The notes under the pieces are model-generated. The model was not told the origin of the DNA. It made no database searches and saw only the letters and a list, made by a program, of their open reading frames with translations. DNA of 64,000 bases. Source: an uncultured Burkholderiales bacterium. GTDB taxonomy: Bacteria; Pseudomonadota; Gammaproteobacteria; Burkholderiales; Burkholderiaceae_C. This document shows, one piece after another, positions 35,311 through 44,185 of the stretch; position 1 is the stretch's first letter; each line of letters begins with the position of its first letter. Location: the NCBI GenBank assembly GCA_903896615.1, contig CAITYM010000020.1, positions 62,001-126,000 on the forward strand, given 5' to 3'. The translations under genes were made by a program, and so were the position numbers.

Positions 35311-35386
35311 ATATAAGTTGTTTTTTACGCTTTCGTCTAAGCTTTGCAGAATTTTGTTAACTCCTTTTTCACTGTTTATTCATGAC

Positions 35387-35407
35387 TTATGCACAACCTT
35401 ATCAACA
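35387..35407 (+). promoter_or_regulatory. DnaA-box-like pair upstream of dnaB
   Basis: TTATGCACA (35387-35395) matches the DnaA box consensus TTATNCACA exactly, and TTATCAACA (35399-35407) differs at one position. They lie about 110-130 nt before the dnaB start in an otherwise gene-free 320-nt interval. Confidence 0.45.
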
Positions 35408-35517
35408 GTGACATACGAGGGCATTGTCCAGACAGATGTATAGTGCGTCATTGAAGTTAAGAGTTTGGTAACTATGAATTATTTTAGATATCGATCATTC
35501 ATTTTTTGAAAGTTTTA

Positions 35518-36924
35518 ATGTCTACGGCGTTTGCATCTAGAAAGAAGTTTTCTACCCAATCGAGTGATCCTCAGTTAGCACAGTTACGTGTGCCCCCTCA
35601 CTCGTTGGAGGCTGAGTCCTGCGTGTTGGGCGGGCTCTTGCTAGATAACTCAGCTTGGGACCGAGTTTCAGATGTGTTGTCAGAGAGTGATTTTTATAAG
35701 TTTGAACATAGACTAATTTATGCCTCGATTCAGAGCCTAATTAGTGGCTCACGCCCCGCGGACGTGATCACTGTTTATGAAGCACTTTTGGATCAGGATA
35801 AGGCTGATGCAGTCGGCGGTTTGGGGGAGTTGAACGCGCTTGCGCAGTACGTTCCCAGTGCCGGCAATATTCGACGTTACGCTGAGATCGTGCGTGAGAG
35901 AGCGATTCTTCGTAAATTGGTTGTTGCGAGTGATGAAATCGCAGCCGAAGCTTTCAATACCAAAGGCCGACCTGTTGCTCAGATTTTGGATGAAGCTGAG
36001 CAAAAGATATTTAAGATCGGTGAGGAGGGCTCTCGCTTAAGGCAGGGCTTTCAAAGTATGGATCAACTCATCTCGGACCTTTTAGGGCGAGTCGACGAGA
36101 TGTCTAAAAATCCCAACGACATTACAGGCATTCCTAGTGGGTTTATTGACTTTGACGAGATGACCTCTGGCCTGCAGTCGGGTGACTTGATTGTGCTTGC
36201 TGCAAGGCCCTCTATGGGTAAAACAGCTCTAGCTATCAACATCGCCGAACACGTTGCTTTGGGGGAGGGGCTCCCAGTCGCTGTGTTCTCCATGGAGATG
36301 GGCGCCTCACAACTGGCTATTCGTATGGTTGGATCGATTGGTCGAATCGATCAAGGACATCTAAGAACTGGCAAGTTGTCCGATGACGAATGGCCTCGGC
36401 TAACCGAAGCGGTTGAGCGGTTGCAAACAGTTTCATTGTTTATTGATGAAACACCAGGGCTTAACCCAAGTGAGTTGAGAGCGAATGCCAAAAAACTCTC
36501 TAGGCAATGCGGCAAATTGGGGCTTATAGTAGTTGATTACTTGCAACTGATGTCTACCGGCTCTAGTGATGGAGATAACCGCGCTACGGAGTTAGGCGAG
36601 ATCTCCAGAGGCCTTAAGATGCTTGCCAAAGAGCTTCAGTGCCCCATCATTGCTTTGTCCCAGCTCAACCGAGGCGTTGAGACCCGTACTGATAAGCGTC
36701 CGATGATGAGCGATCTAAGAGAGTCTGGCGCGATCGAGCAGGATGCGGATGTGATTATGTTTATCTACCGCGATGATTACTATAACAAGGACTCTAAAGA
36801 GCCAGGTATTGCCGAGATCATCATTGGCAAACAAAGAAACGGACCGACAGGTACCGTTAAATTGGCATTCTTAAAGCCGCTGACCAAGTTTGAATCGTTA
36901 ACAAGAGGCAACGAGCGAGATTGA
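35518..36924 (+). CDS. dnaB: Replicative DNA helicase DnaB
   Basis: DnaB unwinds DNA ahead of the replication fork. The ATG at 35518 gives 468 residues, a normal length; a TTG four codons upstream is the alternative and neither has a strong ribosome site. The N-terminal domain (VPPHSLEAESCVLGGLLLDNSAWD) binds primase. The RecA-like motor has Walker A ARPSMGKT (about residues 229-236), GLIVVDYLQLMS, and ALSQLNRGVETR with the arginine-finger region. There is no intein. It has its own promoter region after the rplI terminator. Confidence 0.97.
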   Translation: MSTAFASRKKFSTQSSDPQLAQLRVPPHSLEAESCVLGGLLLDNSAWDRVSDVLSESDFYKFEHRLIYASIQSLISGSRPADVITVYEALLDQDKADAVGGLGELNALAQYVPSAGNIRRYAEIVRERAILRKLVVASDEIAAEAFNTKGRPVAQILDEAEQKIFKIGEEGSRLRQGFQSMDQLISDLLGRVDEMSKNPNDITGIPSGFIDFDEMTSGLQSGDLIVLAARPSMGKTALAINIAEHVALGEGLPVAVFSMEMGASQLAIRMVGSIGRIDQGHLRTGKLSDDEWPRLTEAVERLQTVSLFIDETPGLNPSELRANAKKLSRQCGKLGLIVVDYLQLMSTGSSDGDNRATELGEISRGLKMLAKELQCPIIALSQLNRGVETRTDKRPMMSDLRESGAIEQDADVIMFIYRDDYYNKDSKEPGIAEIIIGKQRNGPTGTVKLAFLKPLTKFESLTRGNERD

Positions 36925-37010
36925 GCGATTAGCTCGTGATAACTTTTAGGCTAGGTTTAAAGCCGGAATTGCCGGGCCTACAAGACCTGCAGTAACTGCG
37001 TAATGTACGG

Positions 37011-38708
37011 CTAGAGCACGTCACTTGCAAAGTCTGCCAGCCTAGAGCGTTCACCACGAGCCAAGGTAATGTGGCCACCGTGGGCCCACCCTTTAAACCG
37101 ATCTACTGCAAATGTGAGCCCGGAGGACCCCTCCGTTAGGTAGGGCGTGTCGATCTGTGCCAAGTTACCCATGCAGATGATTTTGGTGCCAGGTCCTGCG
37201 CGCGTGATGAGGGTCTTCATTTGTTTAGGTGTTAAATTCTGTGCCTCATCAATGATTACGTACTTGCTCATAAAGGTGCGACCTCGCATAAAGTTCATGC
37301 TCTTTATTTTGATGCGACTCCTTATCAACTCGTTGGTTGCCGCGCGGCCCCATTCACCAGAGCCAGTATCTGTTTTTGCGAGTACCTCTAAATTATCATC
37401 AAGCGCACCCATCCAAGGCCCCATCTTCTCCTCTTCGGTACCCGGAAGGAATCCAATATCCTCGCCCACGCTAACGGTCGCCCTGGTCATGATGATCTCC
37501 GTGTACCGACGGTCATCAAGCACCTGAGTTAAGCCAGCAGCCAAGGCCATGAGCGTCTTGCCAGTGCCCGCAGTACCAGTCAAAGTCACAAAATCAATAT
37601 CAGGATCAGTCAGCAAATTCATCGCAAAGTTTTGTTCACGGTTCCTGGCTGTTACGCCCCAAACTGCATTTTTGATGTGATGAAAATCTTTGAGCGTCTT
37701 CACAACGGCAGTCTTGCCCCTGATTTCAGTCACACGCGCATAAAAATTGGGTTCACCTGGTACCTCTAAGAAGACAAACTGATTGATGTGCAGCTCTGCC
37801 ACGATCGATCCAGAGAATCTGTAAAAAGTTTGACTCCCTGATTGCCAACTCTCAATTGTTTTAGCTTGTTTGAGCCAAAAGTCATGCGGAAGGGAGAGGG
37901 CTCCGGAGTACAGCAGGTCTCCATCGTCTAGGGTTTTGTCGTTTTCGTAGTCCTCTGCCGCTAATCCCAGCGCGCGCGCTTTAACGCGCATATTAATGTC
38001 CTTGGAGACAAGGACTACTTCCCTTGGTGCCATCTTCTCAACGAGGGCGCCAACTACGGCCAAAATTTGGTTGTCCGCCTTTCCTTGCGGTAAGCTGTCG
38101 GGTAGTTTATAGGTCAGCGGCTGAGTTTGAAACATCAACTTACCCGACACTTCAACATGCCCTGTGCTGTTTAGTTTCAAACCTGCGGTGATATCCGCGT
38201 TATGGGTGCCCGCGAGTGCATCAAGTGTGCGAGAAGTTTGTCGCGCGTTACGCGCAACCTCAGTCATCCCCTTTTTGTGACCGTCTAACTCCTCAAGTAC
38301 GATCATAGGGAGGAATATATCGTTTTCCTCGAACCTGAACAGACACATCGGGTCATGTAACAACACGTTCGTATCCAACACAAAGAGTTTGCTTGGCCCA
38401 GTGTTCTTTTTCTTTACTTTCTTTTTCTCACTCTGCGCCGGCGAGTAAACCGCATCGCCCTTGCTGCTTGAGCTCAAAATCTCTTGATCGCTTGCGTCTT
38501 CACCCTTGTCTAAAGGATCGCGGGCAAAGTTCGTTTGAATCCCCCCCCCACCTTTTAAAGCGTAATCATCTTCTAATTGCGATAAGGGGCTTGATGGGTG
38601 CTCGTTGTTTGCCGTATCTTGACGGGAGCTGCTCCTGAGTACTGCAGAGTCATAGCTCTGAGCGGATAGAGTCGATGCGCGCTTAGTAGGTGCGGGTGGT
38701 AGGGGCAT
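37011..38708 (-). CDS. PIN-PhoH fusion protein (PhoH2-like ATPase)
   Basis: The 565-residue protein has a low-complexity basic N-terminus of about 100 residues, a PIN ribonuclease domain starting at FVLDTNVLLHDP (Asp112) with SKDINMRVKA (its C-terminal acidic residue), and a PhoH ATPase with Walker A GTAGTGKT (378-385) and the DEAQN Walker B motif. Proteins of this fusion type can act as RNA helicase/ribonucleases; PhoH itself is only known as an ATPase. It begins MPLPPAPTKR, the usual start in Burkholderiales. No ribosome site is clear. Confidence 0.9.
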   Translation of the reverse strand: MPLPPAPTKRASTLSAQSYDSAVLRSSSRQDTANNEHPSSPLSQLEDDYALKGGGGIQTNFARDPLDKGEDASDQEILSSSSKGDAVYSPAQSEKKKVKKKNTGPSKLFVLDTNVLLHDPMCLFRFEENDIFLPMIVLEELDGHKKGMTEVARNARQTSRTLDALAGTHNADITAGLKLNSTGHVEVSGKLMFQTQPLTYKLPDSLPQGKADNQILAVVGALVEKMAPREVVLVSKDINMRVKARALGLAAEDYENDKTLDDGDLLYSGALSLPHDFWLKQAKTIESWQSGSQTFYRFSGSIVAELHINQFVFLEVPGEPNFYARVTEIRGKTAVVKTLKDFHHIKNAVWGVTARNREQNFAMNLLTDPDIDFVTLTGTAGTGKTLMALAAGLTQVLDDRRYTEIIMTRATVSVGEDIGFLPGTEEEKMGPWMGALDDNLEVLAKTDTGSGEWGRAATNELIRSRIKIKSMNFMRGRTFMSKYVIIDEAQNLTPKQMKTLITRAGPGTKIICMGNLAQIDTPYLTEGSSGLTFAVDRFKGWAHGGHITLARGERSRLADFASDVL

Positions 38709-39011
38709 AATTTGGGTTGGATGAGATTTGGAATGAAAAAGAATGAACTTCCAAAGTAAAAAAACCGCACAAGGGGTGAACCTTTGCGGCTTGATTAACA
38801 GAGCTTTGGAGTGCTTTTGTAAACATTTCGTGGGTAATCATAACCCAACTGAATCACCAAAACGGAGGGGGAATTTAAAAAAGAAAAATAAATTACAAAT
38901 ATCCAATTTTTTGTAATTCATATTTCTGTCACATAGATTTCCAAATCTATTCTTTGTAGGGGAGCGAAAATGTCGACTGAACCTTTATTTCCAAAGGAAC
39001 TGACCCGCAAC
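38709..39011. other. Intergenic region before phoH
   Basis: These 303 nt hold the minus-strand terminator of the bcp transcript (38758-38789) and an AT-rich middle (38870-38950). On the plus strand an AGGGGAG ribosome-site-like sequence leads a 22-codon ORF (38970-39038) that runs into the 3' end of bcp. I see no other gene. Confidence 0.5.
38758..38789 (-). terminator. Rho-independent terminator on the minus strand
   Basis: On the minus strand CCGCAAAGG (38789-38781) pairs with CCTTGTGCGG (38774-38765) with one bulge and is followed by seven T (38764-38758). It lies between bcp and phoH and would end the bcp transcript. Confidence 0.8.
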
Positions 39012-39497
39012 CTAGGCTGTTGCAGCGCTTTTCTTTAAGGACTTGACGGCTTTTAAAACCTCATCCACGTGGCCAAGCACCTTAAGTCCTCGCCATTCTT
39101 CTTTGAGAAGTCCATCAGCCCCAATGAGGAAGGTACTCCGCTCAATGCCTTTAACTTTCTTGCCGTACATGATTTTATTCTTAACGACACCAAACATATG
39201 GCACATTTTCTCTTCAGTGTCAGCAATCAGCTCGAAGGGCAACTCTAATTTTTCTTTGAAAAGATCGTGGGACTTCATGTTGTCTCTGGATACTCCAAAG
39301 ACGACGGCACCTGCCTTGGTAAAGTCTTTGTACTTATCCCTAAACTGCATAGCCTCTGTAGTACAGCCAGGCGTGTTGTCTTTTGGGTAGAAGTAGAGCA
39401 CCAATGTCTTACCTGTATGGGAGTGATTAGTTACCTTCACTCCACCTGTAGCCATCGCTTCAAATTCAGGTATGGGTTTGTTGAGAACGATCGCCAT
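39012..39497 (-). CDS. bcp: Thioredoxin-dependent peroxiredoxin (Bcp/PrxQ type)
   Basis: The 161-residue protein reduces hydrogen peroxide and lipid hydroperoxides. The peroxidatic Cys45 lies in YPKDNTPGCTTEAMQFRD. The resolving Cys found five residues later in many PrxQ proteins is a Met here (position 50), so it may work as a one-Cys enzyme or use Cys99 (EEKMCHMF). The GVSRDN segment and C-terminal Lys-rich end are typical. It lies after the Mth938-like gene on the same strand. Confidence 0.92.
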   Translation of the reverse strand: MAIVLNKPIPEFEAMATGGVKVTNHSHTGKTLVLYFYPKDNTPGCTTEAMQFRDKYKDFTKAGAVVFGVSRDNMKSHDLFKEKLELPFELIADTEEKMCHMFGVVKNKIMYGKKVKGIERSTFLIGADGLLKEEWRGLKVLGHVDEVLKAVKSLKKSAATA

Positions 39498-39580
39498 AAA
39501 TCTTCAATCCGGTCAACTAGCAACAAATTAACAAGCAGTATTTGTCAAAAACTGCAACAACCTGATATTTTAACTCTAAT

Positions 39581-39979
39581 TTAGAGCCCGGACTCAGAAG
39601 TCTTAGGTTGGGGCTGAACAAGGAGTGCCGCAGCGACTTTGCGTCCCTCTGCAGCCAAAATGTTGTAAGTCCGACAGGCGGCCCGTGTATCCATAGATTC
39701 AACCCCTATTCCCTTCGTGAATAGGGCTTTGAGCCACTCCGGGCGAGGAAAACATAATTTATCACCACTGCCGTAGATAATCATCTCTACCCCCATTTCG
39801 CTGAGTTCAGCAAAATCAGCCTCACTCAGCAAATTGGGGTCTGTACAGTTCCACTCGCGTTTGAGTCCCAAGGACGATAAAACGATGCTGTGGCTAAATT
39901 TTTCTCCGTTGACAGCAATCCAACCCTCTCCGTAGCCGGTAACTGCCAGGGTTTGTATACGATCAGGTTGAAGTTTCAT
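39581..39979 (-). CDS. Mth938-like domain protein (DUF498)
   Basis: The 132-residue protein matches the Mth938/NDUFAF3-like family: KLQPDRIQTLAVTGYGEGWIAVNGE, VEMIIYGSGDKLCFPRPEW and VESMDTRAACRTYNILAAEGRKVAAALL. The bacterial function is unknown; the human relative helps assemble respiratory complex I. It is 83 nt upstream of bcp on the same strand and diverges from alaA with about 118 nt between. Confidence 0.85.
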   Translation of the reverse strand: MKLQPDRIQTLAVTGYGEGWIAVNGEKFSHSIVLSSLGLKREWNCTDPNLLSEADFAELSEMGVEMIIYGSGDKLCFPRPEWLKALFTKGIGVESMDTRAACRTYNILAAEGRKVAAALLVQPQPKTSESGL

Positions 39980-40097
39980 TAAATTTCGGACGTTAAAAGG
40001 CGTTTTTTTCTTTAAATATGTTCCAATTATAGGTTCGCTCTTGTAGGGTTGCTAGGTAGGGCGTTAAAGCACATAAACCAAAAGTGTCGGAGGGCCA

Positions 40098-41324
40098 TTG
40101 AATCCCATTCTCAAATCCACGAAGTTAGCCAATGTTTGTTATGACATCCGTGGCCCGGTTATGGACCGAGCGCGTTTGATGGAGGACGAAGGCCACAAAA
40201 TAATCAAGCTCAACATCGGTAATTTAGCCGTGTTTGGATTTGACGCGCCCGAGGAAATCCAACAAGACATGATTAGAAATTTGCCTAATGCTGCTGCCTA
40301 TTCGGATAGCAAAGGGATTTTTGCCGCTCGAAAAGCGGTCATGCACTACACGCAGCAACAAGGCGTGACTGGCGTGGTCTTAGACGATATCTACCTTGGC
40401 AACGGCGCTAGTGAATTAATTGTGATGGCGACCAACGGACTTTTAAACGACGGTGATGAGTTGCTAATTCCCGCGCCGGACTATCCGCTTTGGACCGCTG
40501 CTGTATCCTTATCTGGGGGTACACCCGTTCACTACAACTGTGTTGAAGAAAATGGATGGATGCCGGATTTGGATGATATTCGCTCCAAAATCAACAAGCA
40601 CACTAAAGGCATAGTGGTTATCAACCCCAATAATCCAACAGGCGCGCTCTACTCTGATGCACTGCTAAAAGGAATCATTCAAATTGCGCGAGAGCACGGG
40701 TTGATCATATTTGCAGATGAGGTTTACGATAAAGTTTTGTATGACGGTGTTCAGCACACAGCAATCGCTAGTTTATCTACAGATGTACTAACCTTGACCT
40801 TTAACTCCCTCTCCAAGAGCTACCGCTCCTGTGGCTACCGTGCTGGTTGGATGGTTGTCTCAGGAGACAAGGACGCAGCAAAAGACTACATTGAGGGTCT
40901 CAACATGCTCTCTTCAATGCGTTTGTGCGCTAATGTGCCCGGACAGTGGGCTATCCAAACCGCGCTTGGTGGATATCAAACAATCAATGATTTGATTAAA
41001 GAGGGGGGGCGCCTTCGTCGTCAAAGAGATATGGCTTATGAGCTGATTACGGCCATCCCAGGAGTGAGCTGCGTCAAACCCAAGGCGGCGCTTTACATGT
41101 TCCCCAAACTCGATCCAAAGGTCTATCCGATTGAGGACGATCAAAAGTTCATTTTTGAGCTGCTCAATGAGACGAAAGTCTTATTGGTTCAGGGCTCTGG
41201 ATTTAACTGGAAACAACCCGATCACTTTAGGATTGTTTTCTTACCCCATGAAGACGATCTTCGTGAAGCGATAGGTCGTATCGCTAAATTTTTACAAAAC
41301 TACAGAAAAAAACACGGAACATGA
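40098..41324 (+). CDS. alaA: Alanine aminotransferase (AlaA-type, PLP-dependent)
   Basis: The 408-residue class-I aminotransferase makes alanine from pyruvate and glutamate, or related transaminations. It starts at a TTG with GGAGGG at 40089-40094. DIRGPVMDRARLMEDEGHKIIKLNIGN is the AlaA/YfbQ signature. The PLP Lys240 is in SLSKSYRSCGYRAGW; VINPNNPTGALY and FADEVYD are present. The ATG of hom overlaps its stop (ATGA), so alaA and hom are coupled. In Burkholderiales this gene regularly stands before hom-thrC. Confidence 0.9.
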   Translation: MNPILKSTKLANVCYDIRGPVMDRARLMEDEGHKIIKLNIGNLAVFGFDAPEEIQQDMIRNLPNAAAYSDSKGIFAARKAVMHYTQQQGVTGVVLDDIYLGNGASELIVMATNGLLNDGDELLIPAPDYPLWTAAVSLSGGTPVHYNCVEENGWMPDLDDIRSKINKHTKGIVVINPNNPTGALYSDALLKGIIQIAREHGLIIFADEVYDKVLYDGVQHTAIASLSTDVLTLTFNSLSKSYRSCGYRAGWMVVSGDKDAAKDYIEGLNMLSSMRLCANVPGQWAIQTALGGYQTINDLIKEGGRLRRQRDMAYELITAIPGVSCVKPKAALYMFPKLDPKVYPIEDDQKFIFELLNETKVLLVQGSGFNWKQPDHFRIVFLPHEDDLREAIGRIAKFLQNYRKKHGT

Positions 41325-42646
41325 AACCTATTCAAGTTGGATTACTAGGCATTGGTACGGTTGGACGCGGCACGTTTGAAGTGCTAATGCGCAATCAAGA
41401 GGAAATTAAAAGGCGCGCGGGTAGAGGTATTGAGATCTCCATGGTCGCAGATTTGGATACCGCCCGTGCGAGTCAAGTGGTAGGCAAACACGCGGTGGTT
41501 GTCAGCGACGCCCAGGCTGTAATTTCCAACCCCGATATTGACATTGTGATCGAGTTGATTGGCGGTTACGGAATAGCTAAGCAATTAGTGATGGCCGCAA
41601 TTGAAGCGGGCAAGCACGTAGTTACTGCAAATAAAGCACTCTTAGCAGTTCACGGAACTGAGATTTTTGCAGCTGCACATAAACGCGGCGTCATGATATG
41701 TTTTGAAGCGGCTGTTGCCGGTGGTATTCCAATCATCAAAGCTCTCAGGGAGGGTTTGACGGCGAACCGAATTGAATGGATTGCGGGAATTATTAACGGT
41801 ACAACAAATTTTATTTTGTCAGAGATGAGAGACAAGGGACTCGCCTTTGATGATGTCTTAAAACAAGCACAAAATTTGGGATACGCTGAAGCAGATCCAA
41901 CGTTTGACATTGAAGGGGTGGACGCTGCTCACAAAGCGACCATCATGTCCGCGATTGCTTACGGTATACCTGTCCAGTTTGATAAAGCTTACATTGAAGG
42001 AATCTCCAAGCTTCAAGCTCAAGACATCCGTTACGCTGAGCAACTTGGGTACCGGATCAAATTGCTTGGTATCGCTAAAAGGGTGAATGCAAATGGGGCA
42101 AGAGAGGGCATTGAACTGAGGGTACATCCTTGTTTAGTTCCTAGCAAGCGTTTGATTGCAAACGTAGAAGGGGCGATGAATGCTGTGATGATTCAAGCAG
42201 ACGCGGTAGGCACTACACTTTATTACGGAAAGGGCGCGGGCAGCGAACCTACGGCAAGTGCAGTGATTGCAGACTTGGTTGACGTTACGCGTTTGATGAC
42301 TGCGGATCCTCTTAACCGAGTCCCTCACCTTGCTTTTCAGCCCGATTCAATGAGTGATTTGCCAATCCTCAGCATGGACGAAGTCCGCACCAGCTATTAC
42401 CTGCGTTTGGTGGTGGCAGATGAGACCGGTGTGTTAGCAAAGATTACGGGCATCTTGGCCCAAGCTGATATCAGTATCGATGCAGTATTACAGCGCCCTG
42501 GCACAGAGTCAAAGCAACAAACTGATTTAATCATTTTGACTCACACCTGTTTAGAGGCTCACATGAATAAGGCCTTGGCCAGTATCCAGAGTTTGGCCTC
42601 TGTATTAGCCCCTATCGTTCGAATTCGTAAGGAAGAGCTTTCTTGA
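41321..42646 (+). CDS. hom: Homoserine dehydrogenase
   Basis: Hom reduces aspartate semialdehyde to homoserine, the branch point to threonine and methionine. The 441-residue length is that of the single-function enzyme with a C-terminal ACT domain. The NAD(P) motif is GIGTVGRGT; the substrate region has AGIINGTTNFILSEM and LGYAEADPTFDIEGVDAAHK. The ACT domain, YYLRLVVADETGVLAKITGILAQ, likely binds threonine for feedback control. Its stop overlaps the thrC start region. Confidence 0.97.
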   Translation: MKPIQVGLLGIGTVGRGTFEVLMRNQEEIKRRAGRGIEISMVADLDTARASQVVGKHAVVVSDAQAVISNPDIDIVIELIGGYGIAKQLVMAAIEAGKHVVTANKALLAVHGTEIFAAAHKRGVMICFEAAVAGGIPIIKALREGLTANRIEWIAGIINGTTNFILSEMRDKGLAFDDVLKQAQNLGYAEADPTFDIEGVDAAHKATIMSAIAYGIPVQFDKAYIEGISKLQAQDIRYAEQLGYRIKLLGIAKRVNANGAREGIELRVHPCLVPSKRLIANVEGAMNAVMIQADAVGTTLYYGKGAGSEPTASAVIADLVDVTRLMTADPLNRVPHLAFQPDSMSDLPILSMDEVRTSYYLRLVVADETGVLAKITGILAQADISIDAVLQRPGTESKQQTDLIILTHTCLEAHMNKALASIQSLASVLAPIVRIRKEELS

Positions 42647-44169
42647 TGCGTTACATTTCGACTCGCTCTGCACAGGGGCTTAAGGGCGCAAACACACCAA
42701 ACCAAGCTGAGCAAACAGCTAGCGGGGGCGAACCGCGCCAATTTTGCGAGATTTTGTTAGAGGGTCTAGCCCCAGATGGAGGTCTGTACCTTCCACAGAG
42801 GTATCCAACCTTAAGTCCAGCTGACCTCTCTCGTTTTCAAGAAGTCTTTGAGAGTAAGGGTTATGCTTACCTGGCTTTTGAGATTTTAAGTTTATTTATC
42901 GATGATATTCCTGCTAAAGATTTAGAAGCTTTATGCCTTAAAACATATACGAAGGAAATATTCGGTGATGCACTTATTGCACCGATTCGTTTGCTCGAGC
43001 CTGGTCTATATATTCAAGCGCTATCCAATGGACCCACTTTGGCTTTCAAAGATATGGCAATGCAGTTGTTGGGTAATTTGTTTGAGTACCAATTAGCTAG
43101 AACTGGGCAGTCTTTGAATATCTTGGGCGCAACTTCTGGGGACACGGGGAGTGCGGCTGAATATGCCATGCGTGGTAAGCGTGGTGTCAGGGTATTTATG
43201 ACGAGCCCAAAAGACCGGATGAGTGCCTTTCAACAGGCTCAGATGTTTAGCTTGACCGATGAGAATATATTTAATATCGCCATTGAAGGCGTATTCGATG
43301 ATTGCCAAGATATAGTTAAATCTGTGTCTGCTGATTTAGCTTTCAAAGCGAAGTACTCCATTGGCACGGTCAACTCCATTAACTGGGCAAGATTACTTGC
43401 ACAGGTCGTGTATTATTTTGCGGGCTATTTCCAAGTCATCTCCAGTTCCCACAGCAATTTGAAATTAGGCTCACCCGTAAGCTTTACAGTGCCTAGTGGC
43501 AATTTTGGAAATGTTTGCGCAGGACATGTCGCAAGAATGATGGGCTTGCCTATAGATAGATTGGTCGTTGCTACCAATGAAAATGATGTGTTGGATGAGT
43601 TTTTCAAAACTGGGGTTTATAAAGTTCGTACCTCTCAAAATACGCACGAGACCTCCAGTCCTTCAATGGACATCTCTAAGGCTAGTAATTTCGAGCGTTT
43701 TATATTTGATTTGTTGGATAGAGATAGCGCACTCACTAAGCAATTATTTGCCTCTGAAGTTGCAATCAAAGGCAGTTTTGATTTAAGCAAAAACAAGTAT
43801 TTTGGTGATGTGCTTGATAAGTTCGGATTTGTGAGTGGACGAAGCACACATGCTGATCGCTTAAAAACAATCCAATCCGTTTATAAAGACCACCATCAAA
43901 TGATAGATCCGCACACTGCGGACGGTGTGAAAGTTGCGCGTGAACAGATGAGTAAACATGCATCAACTCACCAAACTCAATCGCCTATGGTTGTCTTGGA
44001 GACGGCGTTGCCGATTAAATTCGCATCCACCATAGTTGAGGCACTGGGTGTTGAGCCTGTTCGCCCGAGCCAATTCAACGGAATTGAGGCACTTGCACGC
44101 CGTGTTCAAAATATGCCTGCTGATGTGGACAAGATCAAGGCCTATATTGACAAACACTGTTCCCAGTGA
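42646..44169 (+). CDS. thrC: Threonine synthase
   Basis: ThrC converts O-phosphohomoserine to threonine with PLP. The 507-residue protein is the longer, bacterial type. PLP Lys is in GPTLAFKDMAMQLLGNLFEY; LGATSGDTGSAAEYAMRGKRG forms the phosphate loop; VPSGNFGNVCAGHVARMMGLP binds the cofactor. It starts at the ATG at 42646, overlapping the hom stop, with AAGGA some 12 nt before. Directly downstream is moeA. Confidence 0.96.
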   Translation: MRYISTRSAQGLKGANTPNQAEQTASGGEPRQFCEILLEGLAPDGGLYLPQRYPTLSPADLSRFQEVFESKGYAYLAFEILSLFIDDIPAKDLEALCLKTYTKEIFGDALIAPIRLLEPGLYIQALSNGPTLAFKDMAMQLLGNLFEYQLARTGQSLNILGATSGDTGSAAEYAMRGKRGVRVFMTSPKDRMSAFQQAQMFSLTDENIFNIAIEGVFDDCQDIVKSVSADLAFKAKYSIGTVNSINWARLLAQVVYYFAGYFQVISSSHSNLKLGSPVSFTVPSGNFGNVCAGHVARMMGLPIDRLVVATNENDVLDEFFKTGVYKVRTSQNTHETSSPSMDISKASNFERFIFDLLDRDSALTKQLFASEVAIKGSFDLSKNKYFGDVLDKFGFVSGRSTHADRLKTIQSVYKDHHQMIDPHTADGVKVAREQMSKHASTHQTQSPMVVLETALPIKFASTIVEALGVEPVRPSQFNGIEALARRVQNMPADVDKIKAYIDKHCSQ

Positions 44170-44185
44170 CAAAACTGTTGAAACA

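Noticed and set aside
44036-44185. Longer moeA frame starting inside thrC
   Set aside because: It is out of frame with thrC and adds 50 residues not found in MoeA; the ATG at 44186 fits the family start.
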